From assembly GCF_003144535.1 (NCBI RefSeq), contig NZ_PHFJ01000011.1, positions 1-64,000 of the forward strand: a stretch of DNA of 64,000 nucleotides, read 5' to 3'. A program made the translations under genes and the position numbers. Shown in pieces: positions 43,099 to 54,340 of this stretch; the first letter of the stretch is position 1, and every line of letters starts with the position of its first letter. The notes below the pieces were generated by a model. The model searched no databases and had not been told where the DNA came from. It was given only the letters and a program-made list of their open reading frames with translations. Source of the DNA: Proteus penneri. GTDB lineage: Bacteria; Pseudomonadota; Gammaproteobacteria; Enterobacterales; Enterobacteriaceae.

Positions 43099-44484
43099 AG
43101 TAAAAGTGCCTGTATTAATGCATTTTCATCCTCAAGACAGCGCAGATCGAGCCACAGGCGACCATCAGTAATTCGACCAATAATCGGTTTTTCTAAATTA
43201 CGCCAATGCGCAGCTAACGCATCTAACTGGCTACCTTTTCCATCTTTGGCTTCAAAGGTAAGTGCTGCACTCGGTAAACTTTCAATAGGTAATGAACCAC
43301 TGCCTATTTGAGAAGCGCATGAGGATATCGTGATATGGTAATTTTCTCCATAATATGCCTGAAAATGAGGCAATAACCGTTGCGCCATGTCATTAATTTC
43401 TGTTTGTGTCCGAGTTAACAAACGTAATGTTGGAATTTCAACAGCCATTTTTTCAGGTTGCTGATAAAGACGTAATGTGGCACCTAATGCCGCTAATGTC
43501 ATTTTATCAACACGTAATGCGCGCTTTAAAGGATGGCGCTGAATAGCTTCAATCCATGTTTTTGCCTAAGATTATGCCCGCCTGAGGGCCACCTAATAAT
43601 TTATCACCAGAGAAGGTAACAAGATCGATACCTTGCTGTAGATAATCTTGAGGCATCGGCTCTGAAGGTAAACCCAAGGCGGCTAAATTAGTCATTGAGC
43701 CACTGCCTAAATCGATAGCCGTGGGTAAGTTCATCTCTTTACCAAGTGCGGCAAGTTCGTCGCCATGTACTTCTGCTGTAAAGCCTTGAATACAATAGTT
43801 GCTAGTATGAACTTTCATTAACAAACCGGTATTCTCATTAATGGCGTTACGATAATCTTTAAGGTGAGTGCGGTTTGTTGTTCCTACTTCTTTGAGTGTA
43901 CAGCCTGCCTGAGTCATCACATCAGGGATACGAAAAGCGCCGCCAATTTCCACTAATTCACCACGAGAAACCACGACTTCTTTATTGGGCGCAACCGTTG
44001 CGAGCATTAGTAAAACAGCAGCTGCGTTGTTATTAACAATACAGGCATCTTCAGCGCCCGTTAATTCACATAACAAATCAGCGATAGCGCGATCACGGTG
44101 TCCTCTTGAAGCACCATCAAGAGAATACTCTAAGGTTGCCGCTGAGCGCATAACTTGGCTAACGGCTTCAATGGCAGACTCGGCCATTAATGCTCGGCCT
44201 AGATTGGTGTGTAAAACCGTTCCTGTTAAATTGAAAACAGGTTTAATTGACGATTTTCGTTGTAATGTAATGCGATTTTGTAATTCATTCGCCCACTGGT
44301 TATGCCATGCAGGTAGGTCATTATCTTGGCGAATAATGATACGCGCTTCTTCTTGTAACTTTCGTAAATGCTCAGTAATAAATGTCTGACCATAAGAAGC
44401 AACTAAAGCCTGAATTTCTTCTTGATGCAGTAACTTATCAATGGACGGAAGCTGGCTATAAAGTGAGCGCGTATCATTTGTCAT
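43095..44484 (-). pseudogene. selA: L-seryl-tRNA(Sec) selenium transferase, frameshifted
   Basis: SelA converts Ser-tRNA(Sec) to Sec-tRNA(Sec) with PLP. The reading frame is split: residues 1-311 (44484 to 43549) include the PLP-lysine region [15 protein letters not shown] and end in GIILGKNMD plus stop, while the C-terminal part continues in the next frame as [21 protein letters not shown] to 43095. The break is at the A5 run near 43557-43561; two more A (GKKTW) or one fewer A (GKTW) restores an open frame of about 463 residues, the family length. It may be a real mutation or a homopolymer sequence error, as the rest of the Sec pathway is intact. Confidence 0.85.
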
Positions 44485-44499
44485 GCTAATACCTAATTA

Positions 44500-45420
44500 T
44501 TATTCATTTGGGAACAGGAATGGGTTAATGCTACTACGAGCAAAGCCTTCTTCTTCCATTTTTGCATCAAGGACAATAGACGCTAAATCGTCAGCGACAG
44601 CATCTACATTGGCATCTTTTTCTTGATATAAAATTTTTAGATAGCTTCCACAATCACCGCAACTTTCTGCTTTCACGGGAGCATTTTCGCTGTCTAATGA
44701 CCAGTAATTTAATTTACCTGTTAATTCACAGTTGGTGCATTTAATGCGTACAACATGCCACTCGGTTTCACATAAATTACAGTGTAAATAGCGTAAACCT
44801 TGGGTTGTGCCGATTTGTACCATGCTTGCCACAGGCATACTGTTACAAACTGGGCAGAATTGACGATTTTCACCGTATTCTGTTTTAGCCTTACCTGGAA
44901 TATTTGCCGCTAATTGTGCCCAGTAAAGAGACAACGTTGCCCAAATAAAGACAGATTTATCTGCTGAAACTTTTGAATATTCATCATTGAGTAATGCCGT
45001 TGCCATTTCTTCTAATTCAGTTTCAGACGCTTTAGCGAGATTTTCTAAAGTGATAGTGGCACTTTCAGGCACAACTGGACGTAATTCAGCAATAATCGAG
45101 GCTAATAAAGCATGCCAATGTTTACTGCGTTTGAATGTTTTTCTATCTAAAGGTGCTACACCAATTTGCTGTGTCAGGAGTGGGGCAAGATCAATGGTAA
45201 GTGGATTATCATGAAGTGCTTTTTCTTGAGCTTTCACAATTTCTGCTGCAAATTCAAGGTAGTCTGCGAAAGGATTATCTTTTGCTAGTGTTTGAAAACG
45301 TTCAGCACGACGTTGATAAAGGTTTTTCAGATTAGGGAATAATACAGGTGGAATAAAGCTAATCCCTTTTTCTGATTGATCTTTACCTAATTGCTCTTTA
45401 GGAACGATGCGAATACTCAT
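44500..45420 (-). CDS. fdhE: Formate dehydrogenase accessory protein FdhE
   Basis: A 306-residue cytoplasmic protein needed for active respiratory formate dehydrogenases. The C-terminal half carries four rubredoxin-like Cys pairs, CPVC, CNLC, CTNC and CGDC, that bind iron or zinc, and the ends match E. coli FdhE (309). It lies after fdoGHI and 15 bp before selA, which suggests an fdhE-selA-selB operon. Confidence 0.95.
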   Translation of the reverse strand: MSIRIVPKEQLGKDQSEKGISFIPPVLFPNLKNLYQRRAERFQTLAKDNPFADYLEFAAEIVKAQEKALHDNPLTIDLAPLLTQQIGVAPLDRKTFKRSKHWHALLASIIAELRPVVPESATITLENLAKASETELEEMATALLNDEYSKVSADKSVFIWATLSLYWAQLAANIPGKAKTEYGENRQFCPVCNSMPVASMVQIGTTQGLRYLHCNLCETEWHVVRIKCTNCELTGKLNYWSLDSENAPVKAESCGDCGSYLKILYQEKDANVDAVADDLASIVLDAKMEEEGFARSSINPFLFPNE

Positions 45421-45575
45421 AACGTTCTATCTTCCTATTATCATAAATTTTATAGTGAATACCCACAGGATTTGACTTCAGAATAAATCAAAAGCAAACA
45501 TGAAGCCATGACAGTGGGTAATAATAGTGTGTTATTGTTCTTTTACGTCTTAAAAGTGGGCGTAAATTGAATAAA

Positions 45576-45604
45576 AAACGGAGGCTAATCAAGCCTCCGT
45601 TTGT
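45576..45604 (-). terminator. Terminator after fdoI
   Basis: The perfect stem AAACGGAGGCTTGA-type arm AAACGGAGGC / GCCTCCGTTT lies 22 bp past the fdoI stop. It partly separates fdoGHI from fdhE-selAB. Confidence 0.85.
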
Positions 45605-45625
45605 TCAGAAATACACTTTAAGGCA

Positions 45626-46282
45626 TTATTTCTGTGACTTCTTTTCGGCTTCTTTTTTCTCTTCTTCGAGAATTTCACGATACCAACGAGGATGGTGCTT
45701 TTTAGCCCAACCGCGAGTTACCCAGCCTTCAACCATGCTACGAATTGAACCTTTTACCCAGAATGCCGCATAAGCGTGAACAATTACGGTGATTATCAGT
45801 AATATTGCTGATAATGAGTGAACTAATAAGGCAATTCTAATAACTGGGATCGAGAAATATTCTGCGAAATAAGGACGCCAAATGATAATGCCACTGACTG
45901 TTAGTAAGATAAGGCTGATACTTAACATCCAGTAAATGCCTTTCTGACCTAAATTGTAGTGACCGATATCGCCAGCTTCTTCATTTTGTAGCACTTTATG
46001 AATATTTTTAGCCCAGACTAAATCATCTTTATCAATAAAGTTATACTTCAAGTATCTGAAGAACATAAAGATAAAGAGAATTGCCATAGCACTACCCACA
46101 AACGGGTGTAACAGACGTGACAGTTCTGGTGTACCTAAAATATTCATGAACCAGTTCAGAGATGGGAAGAAGAAACCCAATCCGCTGATTGCTGTGAACA
46201 GAAAGACAATCACAACGACCCAGTGGTTTATACGCTCTGATGCGGTATGGCGAAGAATTTTATCACCTTTCTTCTTCATCAT
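45626..46282 (-). CDS. fdoI: Formate dehydrogenase-O cytochrome b556 subunit
   Basis: A 218-residue inner-membrane gamma subunit with four helices that binds two b haems and passes electrons to quinone. Haem-ligand histidines are in [18 protein letters not shown] and [15 protein letters not shown]; the C-terminal WYREI-region is followed by a charged tail. The ATG at 46282 overlaps the fdoH stop (ATGA); a second ATG at 46279 is also possible. Confidence 0.95.
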   Translation of the reverse strand: MMKKKGDKILRHTASERINHWVVVIVFLFTAISGLGFFFPSLNWFMNILGTPELSRLLHPFVGSAMAILFIFMFFRYLKYNFIDKDDLVWAKNIHKVLQNEEAGDIGHYNLGQKGIYWMLSISLILLTVSGIIIWRPYFAEYFSIPVIRIALLVHSLSAILLIITVIVHAYAAFWVKGSIRSMVEGWVTRGWAKKHHPRWYREILEEEKKEAEKKSQK

Positions 46283-47217
46283 TTCTGCTCCTCCTTATTC
46301 ACAGAGGTCTGTGTTTTAGAAGATGCTTCCATCTCTTTGAGTGCTTCTTCTTCATCTTCTTCAGTTGTACGGTTTGGACCGACACCTAAATAGTGGAAAA
46401 TAGCGCCCGCGAAGGTTGCGGCAAAACCAACAGCAGCCAATGGTTTCCAGATGCCTTTCCAGAATTTAACCGTTGAGCTAATTTCTGGGTTTTCAGGTAA
46501 ACCATGATACAGGTTTGGTTTGTCAGCATGATGGAGAACATACATTACGTGTGTACCACCCACACCTTGTGGATCGTAAAGACCCGCGTTGTCATAGCCA
46601 CGAGTTTGCAGCTCTGCAACACGTTCACCAGCAAGATTGAGCATCGCTTCTTTCGAACCAAAATGAATCGCGCCTGTTGGGCACGTTTTCACACATGCAG
46701 GCTCTTGGCCGACTTCAACACGGTCAACACATAACGTACATTTGTAAGCACGGTTATCTTCTTCGTTAATGCGAGGCACATTAAAAGGACAACCTGCAAT
46801 ACAATAACCACAACCAATACAGTGTTCTGATTGGAAATCAACAATACCGTTAGCGTATTGAATGATAGCACCTTCTGCTGGGCAGGCTTTTAAACAGCCC
46901 GGATCAGCACAGTGCATACAACCATCTTTACGAATTAACCATTCCAGTTTGCCGTTCTCTTCAACTTCAGAGAAACGCATCACTGTCCATGATTTTGCGG
47001 TTAGATCAGTTGGGTTATCGTAAACACCGACGTTAGTGCCAATTTTATCGCGAATATCGTTCCATTCAGAACAAGCTACCTGACAGGCTTTACAGCCGAT
47101 ACAGGTTGTTACGTCGATAAGTTTTGCCACTTCTTCCTTGTAATCCCGCACCTGAGGCGCGGGAGTAAGGGAATTGGTGGCAGAGCGACGAATAATGTCT
47201 TGGGATTGCAGTGACAT
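46279..47217 (-). CDS. fdoH: Formate dehydrogenase-O iron-sulfur subunit
   Basis: A 312-residue beta subunit with four [4Fe-4S] clusters, shown by [40 protein letters not shown] and [21 protein letters not shown]. One C-terminal membrane helix (about residues 255-278) anchors it on the periplasmic face. It starts 12 bp after fdoG and is closely similar to E. coli FdoH/FdnH. Confidence 0.96.
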   Translation of the reverse strand: MSLQSQDIIRRSATNSLTPAPQVRDYKEEVAKLIDVTTCIGCKACQVACSEWNDIRDKIGTNVGVYDNPTDLTAKSWTVMRFSEVEENGKLEWLIRKDGCMHCADPGCLKACPAEGAIIQYANGIVDFQSEHCIGCGYCIAGCPFNVPRINEEDNRAYKCTLCVDRVEVGQEPACVKTCPTGAIHFGSKEAMLNLAGERVAELQTRGYDNAGLYDPQGVGGTHVMYVLHHADKPNLYHGLPENPEISSTVKFWKGIWKPLAAVGFAATFAGAIFHYLGVGPNRTTEEDEEEALKEMEASSKTQTSVNKEEQK

Positions 47218-47228
47218 AATTTATCTCC

Positions 47229-50200
47229 TTACACCTTTTCCACATTAACAAGGAACGCTTTAAACTCCGGCGTTTGTGTATTCGCATCACCAACGAATGG
47301 CGTTAACGTATTCGTAATAAAGCCTTTCACAGCAACACCTTCAAAGCCCCAGTGAATAGGAATACCAATGGTATCCACTTTGCGCCCATCAACATCAAGG
47401 GTTTTAATACGTTTAGTGACCACCGCTTTCGCTTTGATATAACCACGTTTTGAGCTGACTTTAACGGTATCGCCTTGAACAATGCCTTTCTCTGCGGCTA
47501 AACGCTCACCAATTTCAATAAATTGTTGTGGCTGAATAATCGCATTTAAGCGCGCGTGTTTAGTCCAGAAGTGGAAATGTTCTGTCAGACGATAAGTTGT
47601 ACCGACATAGGGGAAATCTTCTGCTTTACCCATATCTTCCCAGTCATCTTTAAAGATACGCGCCGCTGGGTTTGAAACGACATTTGGATGCAGTGGGTTA
47701 GTACCCAATGGTGTTTCAATTGGCTCATAGTGCTCAGGGAATGGACCTTCTGCCATCTTATCGATAGCAAACAGACGTCCCATACCTTCCGGCTGCATAA
47801 TAAATGGACCAACATCAGAACCCGGTGCAGCGTTGCTATAGTCAGGTACATCAATACCCGTCCATTTGCTGCCATCCCATTCGATTAATTTACGTTTAGG
47901 ATCCCATGGTTGACCTTGTGGGTCTGCTGATGCGCGGTTATAAATAATGCGACGGTTAAGAGGCCATGCCCATGCCCAACCTAATGTATTACCCAATCCT
48001 GATGGATCGGAGTTATCACGGTTAGCCATTTGGTTGCCTTTCTCTGTCCAACTACCTGCGAAGATCCAACAGCCACTCGCCGTTGTACCATCATCACGTA
48101 ACTGAGCAAACGAGCTAAGCAGTTGACCTTTTTTCAGAATGATATTGCCATCAGCATCTTTTAAGTCGACTAATGCTTTACCATTACTTTCTTGTGCAAC
48201 TTCTGCGGATGTTGGATTATCAGGATCAAAGTAATCCCAAGTCATATTCAACACCTGCTCTGGCATCGCACCGCCTTCTTCTTTGTAGAGTTGGCGTAAA
48301 CGATGGAAAATACCCGATAAAATCTCAGCATCAGGGATAGCCACACCAGGGGCATCACCCCCTTTCCAGTGCCATTGTAACCAGCGACCAGAGTTAACGA
48401 TAGAACCGTCTTCTTCTGCGAAACAGGTTGTTGGCAGACGGAAGACTTCTGTCTGAATATCGGCTGTTTTAACGTCGTTCTCTTCACCGTGGTTCTGCCA
48501 GAAACACGCAGTTTCAGTGTTTAGCGGATCCATTGTGATAAGGAATTTCAGTTTTGATAATGAGCGAATAACTTTGTTCTTATTCGGGAATGAGGCAACA
48601 GGGTTAAAGCCTTGGCAGATATAGCCGTTGACTTCACCTTTATCCATCATATCGAAGTATTGTAGAACGTCGTAAGGTTTGTCCCACTTAGGTAACAGTG
48701 AGAAGCCCCAATCATTATCACGTTGAGCATTATCACCATAGAATGTCTTCATCATACTCACGAAGAATTTAGGATAATTGCCCCAGTAGTTAACTTGTCC
48801 CGGTACTGTCGCTTTTGGCGTATTCGCAGCTAAGTAGGTTTCTAATGTAGTCTGCTTTTCAGAAGGCAGAGTTAGATAGCCTGGTAAGCTTTGAGATAAT
48901 AGACCGAGGTCAGTTAAGCCTTGAATATTAGAGTGACCACGTAGTGCGTTAACACCGCCACCAGCCATACCCATATTACCTAACAGTAATTGGATCATTG
49001 CCATGGTACGGATGTTTTGAGCACCAACAGTATGTTGAGTCCAGCCTAGTGCATACAGGAAAGAGGCTGTTTTATCTTTCGCTGCTGTTTCAGCAATATA
49101 TTCACAGACTTTTAAGAAATCATCTTTTGGTGTACCACAAATCTGAGTAACCACATCAGGCGTGTAACGGCTAACGTGTTGTTTTAACAGATTCCAGACA
49201 CAACGAGGATGTTGTAATGTGGTGTCGCGTTTTGCGAAACCATTTTCATCCATCTCGTAGTTCCAAGTGGTTTTATCGTATTTACGTTTTTCTGCATCAT
49301 ATCCGCTGAATAAACCATCATCAAAATGATAGTCTTCACGGACAATCAAGCTCGCATTGGTATAAGCCTCAACGTATTCTTTTTGATATTTCTTATTTTC
49401 GAGCAGATATAAGATAACGCCCGATAAGAACGTAATATCAGTACCAGAACGGATAGGCGTATAGAAATCCGCAACAGCCGCAGTACGGGTGAAGCGAGGA
49501 TCAATAACAATGAGCTTGGCGTTATTATGGATTTTAGCTTCCATCGCCCAGCGGAATCCCACAGGATGTGCTTCTGCCGCATTACCGCCCATAACGACGA
49601 TAAGGTTGGCATTTTTCATATCAACCCAGTGGTTGGTCATCGCACCGCGACCAAATGTTGGAGCAAGACTTGCTACCGTTGGTCCGTGTCAGACACGCGC
49701 TTGGTTATCGACAGCCAGCATCCCAAGAGCTCTTGAGAATTTCTGAGTTAAAAACCCAGTTTCATTGCTTGCTGCAGAGGCGCAAAGCATACCCGTTGTT
49801 AACCAACGGTTGACTTCTACACCTTCTTTATTGAATTTCTGGAAGTTGGCATCGCGGTCTTTTTTGATTAAGCGCGCAATACGATCAAACGTTTCTTCCC
49901 ATGAGAGTTTTACCCATTTATCCGAGCCGGGTGCACGGTATTCTGGGTGTTTTAAACGACCTTCACTGTGAATGAAATCCACAAGACCAGCACCTTTAGG
50001 GCATAATGCACCGCGGTTTACTGGATGGTCTGAGTCACCTTCAATATGAAATATCGTTTCTTTTGCGTTTTTGGCGCCATCGCCCAGACTATACATTAAT
50101 AGTCCACAACCGACAGAACAGTACGTACAGGTATTGCGGGTTTCGCGGGCTCTCAGTAATTTATACTGACGTGAGCCTGCTAGCGCAACTGCTGGTGCAA

Positions 50201-50276
50201 AACCAAGCGCTGCCGCTGTAGTACCTGCCATACCGCCAGCACAGATCTTAAAGAACTGTCTTCTGCTGACCTGCAT
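47229..50276 (-). CDS. fdoG: Formate dehydrogenase-O catalytic subunit (selenoprotein)
   Basis: A 1015-residue molybdopterin enzyme that oxidises formate in the periplasm. It starts with a twin-arginine signal (SRRQFFK) and has the [4Fe-4S] motif CTYCSVGCGLLMY. The frame contains a single UGA at 49691-49689, giving RV-Sec-HGPTVASLAPTFGRG at residue 196, the same position as E. coli FdoG. The ATG at 50276 is chosen over an upstream ATG (50294) because GAGGAGA is 8 bases before it. The UGA is followed by a SECIS-like hairpin, and selB is in the same locus. Confidence 0.96.
49652..49691 (-). promoter_or_regulatory. SECIS element of fdoG
   Basis: The 40 bases from the UGA form a hairpin with apical stem GCAA-GTC-TTGC flanked by GG/CC, close to the E. 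coli fdnG/fdhF SECIS with its GU-containing loop. It would bind SelB during UGA decoding. Confidence 0.75.
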
Positions 50277-50353
50277 GGGGTCTCTCCTCATCATACATTG
50301 CTTTTACTGACTCTAATTTTCTTCACGAAAATGGAGCTGATTGTTTTTTTATC

Positions 50354-50390
50354 CCTATTATCCCTAATAGGATCAGGTTCATTGCCTGAT
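50354..50390. promoter_or_regulatory. Two adjacent dyads in the fdoG-fdhD divergent region
   Basis: CCTATTA-N4-TAATAGG (50354-50371) and ATCAGG-N7-CCTGAT (50372-50390) abut each other between the divergent genes. They may be regulator sites; the factor is unknown. Confidence 0.4.
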
Positions 50391-50455
50391 AGGTAGTGTA
50401 AAATCGTTTTTACCCGTATTGTTATTATGTATTAATAAATTTAGGAATTCATCTT

Positions 50456-51286
50456 ATGGATGAAACAAAATCGACAAAATTGTTAACTAAACGTGTAATC
50501 GTTGGCGTAGATCAAACAATTGTGCAACACAAGGGATCTCTAAACAGACAAGAAGACGATTATATTGCACTCGAAGTTCCTGTTGCATTAGTGTACAACG
50601 GAATATCTCACGTCGTTATGATGGCGAGCCCTAAAAATTTAGAGTTGTTTGCTGTCGGATTTTCTTTATCCGAAGGCATTATAGAATCTTCTAATGAAAT
50701 TCGCAGTATCGAAATTATGGAAAGTTGTAACGGCGGTATTGAAGTTCAAGTTGAATTATCAAGCCGACGTTTTATGGGATTAAAAGAGCGACGCCGTAAT
50801 ATGACGGGGCGCACTGGCTGTGGTATTTGTGGAACTGAACAGCTAGAAGAGATTTTTCGACCTATTACTCCGTTACCTTTTACACAAACATTTTCACTTT
50901 CAAATCTTGATAAAGCCTTAGAGCAGATGACAACCGTTCAAGAAATTGGTGAATTAACTGGCTGTACTCATGCGGCTGTTTGGTTATCACCAGAGGGTGA
51001 AATGCAAGGGGGATGTGAAGACGTTGGTCGCCATGTTGCGCTTGATAAGCTTTTAGGTATGAAAGCACAAGAAAAGTGGAATGAAGGCGCGGTATTAGTC
51101 TCTAGTCGAGCAAGCTATGAAATGGTACAGAAAGCCGCAATGTGTGGCGCAGAAATTTTATTTGCTGTTTCTGCAGCAACCTCTTTAGCGGTTGAAGTTG
51201 CTAATAAATACAATGTCACGCTGGTGGGTTTTTGTCGCCGCGGAAGAGCAACAGTATTTACTCATCCACAACGACTGACAGATTGA
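50456..51286 (+). CDS. fdhD: Formate dehydrogenase sulfurtransferase FdhD
   Basis: A 276-residue accessory protein that passes sulfur from IscS to the Mo-bisPGD cofactor of formate dehydrogenases. The sulfur-transfer cysteines are in [16 protein letters not shown] (near residue 121), and the C-terminal nucleotide-binding region has [18 protein letters not shown]. It is divergent from fdoG, as in E. coli. Confidence 0.96.
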   Translation: MDETKSTKLLTKRVIVGVDQTIVQHKGSLNRQEDDYIALEVPVALVYNGISHVVMMASPKNLELFAVGFSLSEGIIESSNEIRSIEIMESCNGGIEVQVELSSRRFMGLKERRRNMTGRTGCGICGTEQLEEIFRPITPLPFTQTFSLSNLDKALEQMTTVQEIGELTGCTHAAVWLSPEGEMQGGCEDVGRHVALDKLLGMKAQEKWNEGAVLVSSRASYEMVQKAAMCGAEILFAVSAATSLAVEVANKYNVTLVGFCRRGRATVFTHPQRLTD

Positions 51287-51312
51287 CATCATAAAATGAA
51301 ATTTTTAAAAAT

Positions 51313-51358
51313 AGGTGTAATCGTTTTATGTAACGATTTACACCTGTTTAATTTTCTC
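51313..51358. terminator. Terminator between fdhD and the ATP-grasp gene
   Basis: The stem AGGTGTAATCGTT / AACGATTTACACCT with one bulge has a T-rich tail (GTTTAATTTTCT) and serves convergent genes. Confidence 0.75.
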
Positions 51359-51360
51359 TT

Positions 51361-52224
51361 TTATGACCACAATGCACCTAATTTGTAATCCCATTCTTTA
51401 GGTTTGATGGGGATACGCCCTGCATTTGGGGTAAAGGTCATTTCACTAAAGATAAGTCTATTTTCAGACATTAAAAAATCAACTCGGCAATAATCAAAGC
51501 CATTTGCCAGTTTAGCGGCTAATTGCAACATGATTTCAAATTGCGTTGGTTTTTCAATAAGTTTGGGTGTGTTGGGATCTTCTAATGTGATGGGTTGTAA
51601 CTGCCAATTTGTATCATACACATTTATATACCCATTCCCTTTGGTATCAGAAATATCAATTTCCGCATAATGAGGTTGACCATTAAAACAGTGAAGACGA
51701 CAAGTCGTTGGTATCATTGGATTTTGTGTATCAAATAAATCAATATATTCTTCACAGATGATTTGAGCGTTGATGTTTTTATAGTGCCATTCACGGGTAA
51801 CAGGATAGAGATTACGTTTTAAATGAAATTGCAGCTTTTTCTTTGCTTTTTCAATATCAAAAGTTGCTTTATCAAGGCAGATGATTGTACTACCGCTATC
51901 GTGATTACATTTGAGTACAAAACGTGAAGGAAGTTGAGTGATATCGATTTCATCAGGATGAGAATAGGTGTTAATGATAGGAACCAGATAGTGTGGACCA
52001 ATCTTTTCTATCACATAATCTCTTACTTTGATTTTATCTGCTAAGCGCGTATAAATTGGATTTCTATCAAATAGCATACGTGCATTGATTTTTTCATTAA
52101 GTGATGTCGGTATTTTAAAGTTAGGTTGATAACCTAAGTTACGAATAAACTTATTCTTTAAATACACACGATCAGGCAATACGATAGTTCGAAACAGTTT
52201 GAAATAATATTCTATGATTTTCAT
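51361..52224 (-). CDS. TupA-like ATP-grasp protein
   Basis: A 287-residue protein of the TupA-like ATP-grasp family found in polysaccharide biosynthesis loci. Recognisable parts are SLNEKINARMLFDRNP, the ATP-grasp core RFVLKCNHDSGS, ICEEYIDLFD and the metal-site region FDYCRVDFLMSENRLIFSEMTFTPNAGR. It may ligate an amino acid or polyamine to a glycan. It stands alone, with no capsule or O-antigen genes nearby. The specific substrate is unknown. Confidence 0.8.
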   Translation of the reverse strand: MKIIEYYFKLFRTIVLPDRVYLKNKFIRNLGYQPNFKIPTSLNEKINARMLFDRNPIYTRLADKIKVRDYVIEKIGPHYLVPIINTYSHPDEIDITQLPSRFVLKCNHDSGSTIICLDKATFDIEKAKKKLQFHLKRNLYPVTREWHYKNINAQIICEEYIDLFDTQNPMIPTTCRLHCFNGQPHYAEIDISDTKGNGYINVYDTNWQLQPITLEDPNTPKLIEKPTQFEIMLQLAAKLANGFDYCRVDFLMSENRLIFSEMTFTPNAGRIPIKPKEWDYKLGALWS

Positions 52225-52477
52225 AAGCTAATGATTATTTTAAATAGATAAGTGAAATAAAAACTAACTTTTCTTTGAATTAAATTTCTATAAAGAAATA
52301 ACTAAATTAGATAGAAATTAAGAGAGTTATGCCAGTTATTGATATTCTTATCGTTTTTATTTGTATAAATTTAGAAAGTATTAATGTGAGTTAATATTCA
52401 AAGTATTTATTTTAATAAAAGAAAACGTGGCGACATTAAGAGAGAGTTAACAAAAGGGAATATTGATTAAGAATATA

Positions 52478-53015
52478 TTAATTTGATGACCATTTAGTTA
52501 TATGAATTGGCTTATCCCAATTATTAAAGCGTAATCCTTTGCCTGTTCTATTTCCGTGAGCATCTAATATCTCATAGTACTCTTCAACAATTTGGCTACG
52601 ACCTCGTTGCCATTCATTGGTTGTTGCAAAAGGATCAATTAAATAGATATCACCCACAACAGTATATAACTCACCTAAATAGCGAATTTTTTTCGTACTA
52701 CTATTTGAATAGTGAGAAAACATGATTTGGTAGGTTTTATAATGTTCTGGCTGACCATAAGGGCCATACTTCATTGCAATATAACGAATACCTTGATGAT
52801 CAGAATGGCTTGCCCCCCCCCGGAACAGGCATATCTGGCGTGATATTAAAAAGGGTATATCGAGAGGTTGCGGCCGGTTGTCTTAATGCTTGTCGATAAC
52901 TTTGAGTATTTAACCCTGAAGCTGTCCATGTTCTATCCACTAAGCCATCTCCTGCCAAACAGGAAGCGGATAATCCTAATAATGAAAGAATTATAAATAG
53001 GGACTTAGCAGACAT
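52478..53015 (-). pseudogene. Small exported protein interrupted at a G9 tract
   Basis: The gene starts at 53015 with AAGGAG five bases upstream and a hydrophobic signal (MSAKSLFIILSLLGLSASCLA). At 52821-52813 is a run of nine G on the coding strand; read with G9 the protein stops after PVPGGGKPF at 71 residues. With eight G the frame runs on as PGGASHSDHQGIRYIAMKYG to 52478, giving about 178 residues. I do not recognise the family. Either this is a switchable contingency tract in the OFF state or a homopolymer error. Confidence 0.6.
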
Positions 53016-53215
53016 AAATACTCCTTTATTGCCATTATGATGCCAGAAAATAAGGTGCTTATTCCGTGAAATAGAGCGATAGAACCTTGTTATTTCTTGC
53101 TGTTATCTTAATTTCATTCCAAAAAGTTATCGGAAGTAGCGAATAAGTGATTATCTTTTAAGCAATAAATACGTTTTTATATTGAAGAGATATATGTCTT
53201 AACAGGTGAAAACGT

Positions 53216-54184
53216 ATGAACACATCTAAAACATTACGCGTTGCTACAGTGCAGTTTCAACATAAAGCAAACGACAAAATTTATAATTTAGCGAAAATTC
53301 ATCAGTTTATAGATAAAGCAGCGACTGAAAAGGTGAATGTATTAGTGTTTCCTGAAATGTGTATTACAGGATATTGGCACGTTCCTAAATTATCAGACCA
53401 ATCAGTGTATGCATTAAGTGAACGAGTCTCTGACAGTGGATCTTTAGCGTTAATAAAACAAAAAGCGATAACGCATCAAATGGCGATAGGTGTCGGACTT
53501 ATTGAGCGAGCAGAAGACAATACACTCTATAATACATGGGTTGTTTGTATGCCTGACGGCTCTTTGCATAAACATCGGAAATTACATGCCTTCGAACATC
53601 CGATCATCAAAAGTGGTGAGCAATATACCGTATTCGAAACCCCTTGGGGGGTTAAAATGGGCGTATTAATTTGCTGGGATAATAACTTGGTCGAAAATGC
53701 ACGAGCTAATGCATTGTTAGGTGCCGATATTTTACTCGCTCCTCATCAAACGGGTGGAACAAATTCACGTAGCCCACATAGTATGAAGCCTATTCCCATG
53801 ACGCTTTGGGAAAATAGACATCAAGATCCTCAATCATTACAAGAGGCATTTCAAGGTGAGCATGGAAGAGGTTGGCTAATGCGTTGGTTACCTGCAAGAG
53901 CGCATGATAACGGTATGTTTGTGTTATTTAGTAATGGTGTTGGTCGTGATGAAGAAGAGGTTCGTACTGGGAATGCAATGATCATTGACCCTTATGGGCG
54001 CGTAGTAAAAGAGAGCAAAGCGATTAATGATGATATGGTGATTGCAGATCTTGACCTCACATTATTAGAAAACTCTACAGGAAGACGCTGGCTAACAGGA
54101 CGAAGACCTGAACTTTATTCGATATTAACGACAAAATTTGGAAATGAACAAGATCCTATTTCGGTTCGATTTGGTAAAGCGTAA
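53216..54184 (+). CDS. Nitrilase-superfamily carbon-nitrogen hydrolase
   Basis: A 322-residue hydrolase with the Glu-Lys-Cys triad: glutamate in VFPEMCITGYW, lysine in HKHRKLHAF and cysteine in GVLICWDNNLVENARANALLGADILLAP. A second conserved glutamate may lie in the DNTLYNTW region. The product should be an amidase or nitrilase acting on small amides in the cytoplasm. A LysR regulator gene follows downstream after a terminator, on the same strand. The substrate cannot be named. Confidence 0.85.
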   Translation: MNTSKTLRVATVQFQHKANDKIYNLAKIHQFIDKAATEKVNVLVFPEMCITGYWHVPKLSDQSVYALSERVSDSGSLALIKQKAITHQMAIGVGLIERAEDNTLYNTWVVCMPDGSLHKHRKLHAFEHPIIKSGEQYTVFETPWGVKMGVLICWDNNLVENARANALLGADILLAPHQTGGTNSRSPHSMKPIPMTLWENRHQDPQSLQEAFQGEHGRGWLMRWLPARAHDNGMFVLFSNGVGRDEEEVRTGNAMIIDPYGRVVKESKAINDDMVIADLDLTLLENSTGRRWLTGRRPELYSILTTKFGNEQDPISVRFGKA

Positions 54185-54192
54185 TTTAATAA

Positions 54193-54224
54193 AAAAACAG
54201 CTTTCATTTTGTGAGCTGTTTTTG
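54193..54224 (+). terminator. Terminator after the nitrilase gene
   Basis: The stem AAAAACAGCT / AGCTGTTTTT with an 11-base loop. Confidence 0.85.
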
Positions 54225-54340
54225 TTTAGCTAAAGAGTAATTTATTTACTTCGCTTATTAATATATTGGTTATTAATTTTATTTATTTATTTTATGTTAG
54301 AATAATAAAAAGAAAAATAAGATAGGATCAATAATTAGTC

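Noticed and set aside
43540-43575. Programmed ribosomal frameshift in selA
   Set aside because: The join needs +1 or -2 movement at a short A5 run with no classic slippery heptamer or stimulator; SelA is not known to use frameshifting. A mutation or sequence error is more likely.
49689-49691. In-frame UGA as a nonsense mutation in fdoG
   Set aside because: It is at the selenocysteine position of FdoG, is followed by a SECIS-like hairpin and lies in a locus with selB; the two open frames are one selenoprotein gene.
49346-50221. Open frames opposite or within fdoG on other frames
   Set aside because: They are shadows of the well-conserved fdoG coding sequence.
52478-53015. Two separate small genes
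   Set aside because: The right part has the only ribosome site and signal peptide, and the left part continues it exactly when one G is removed; they are one gene.
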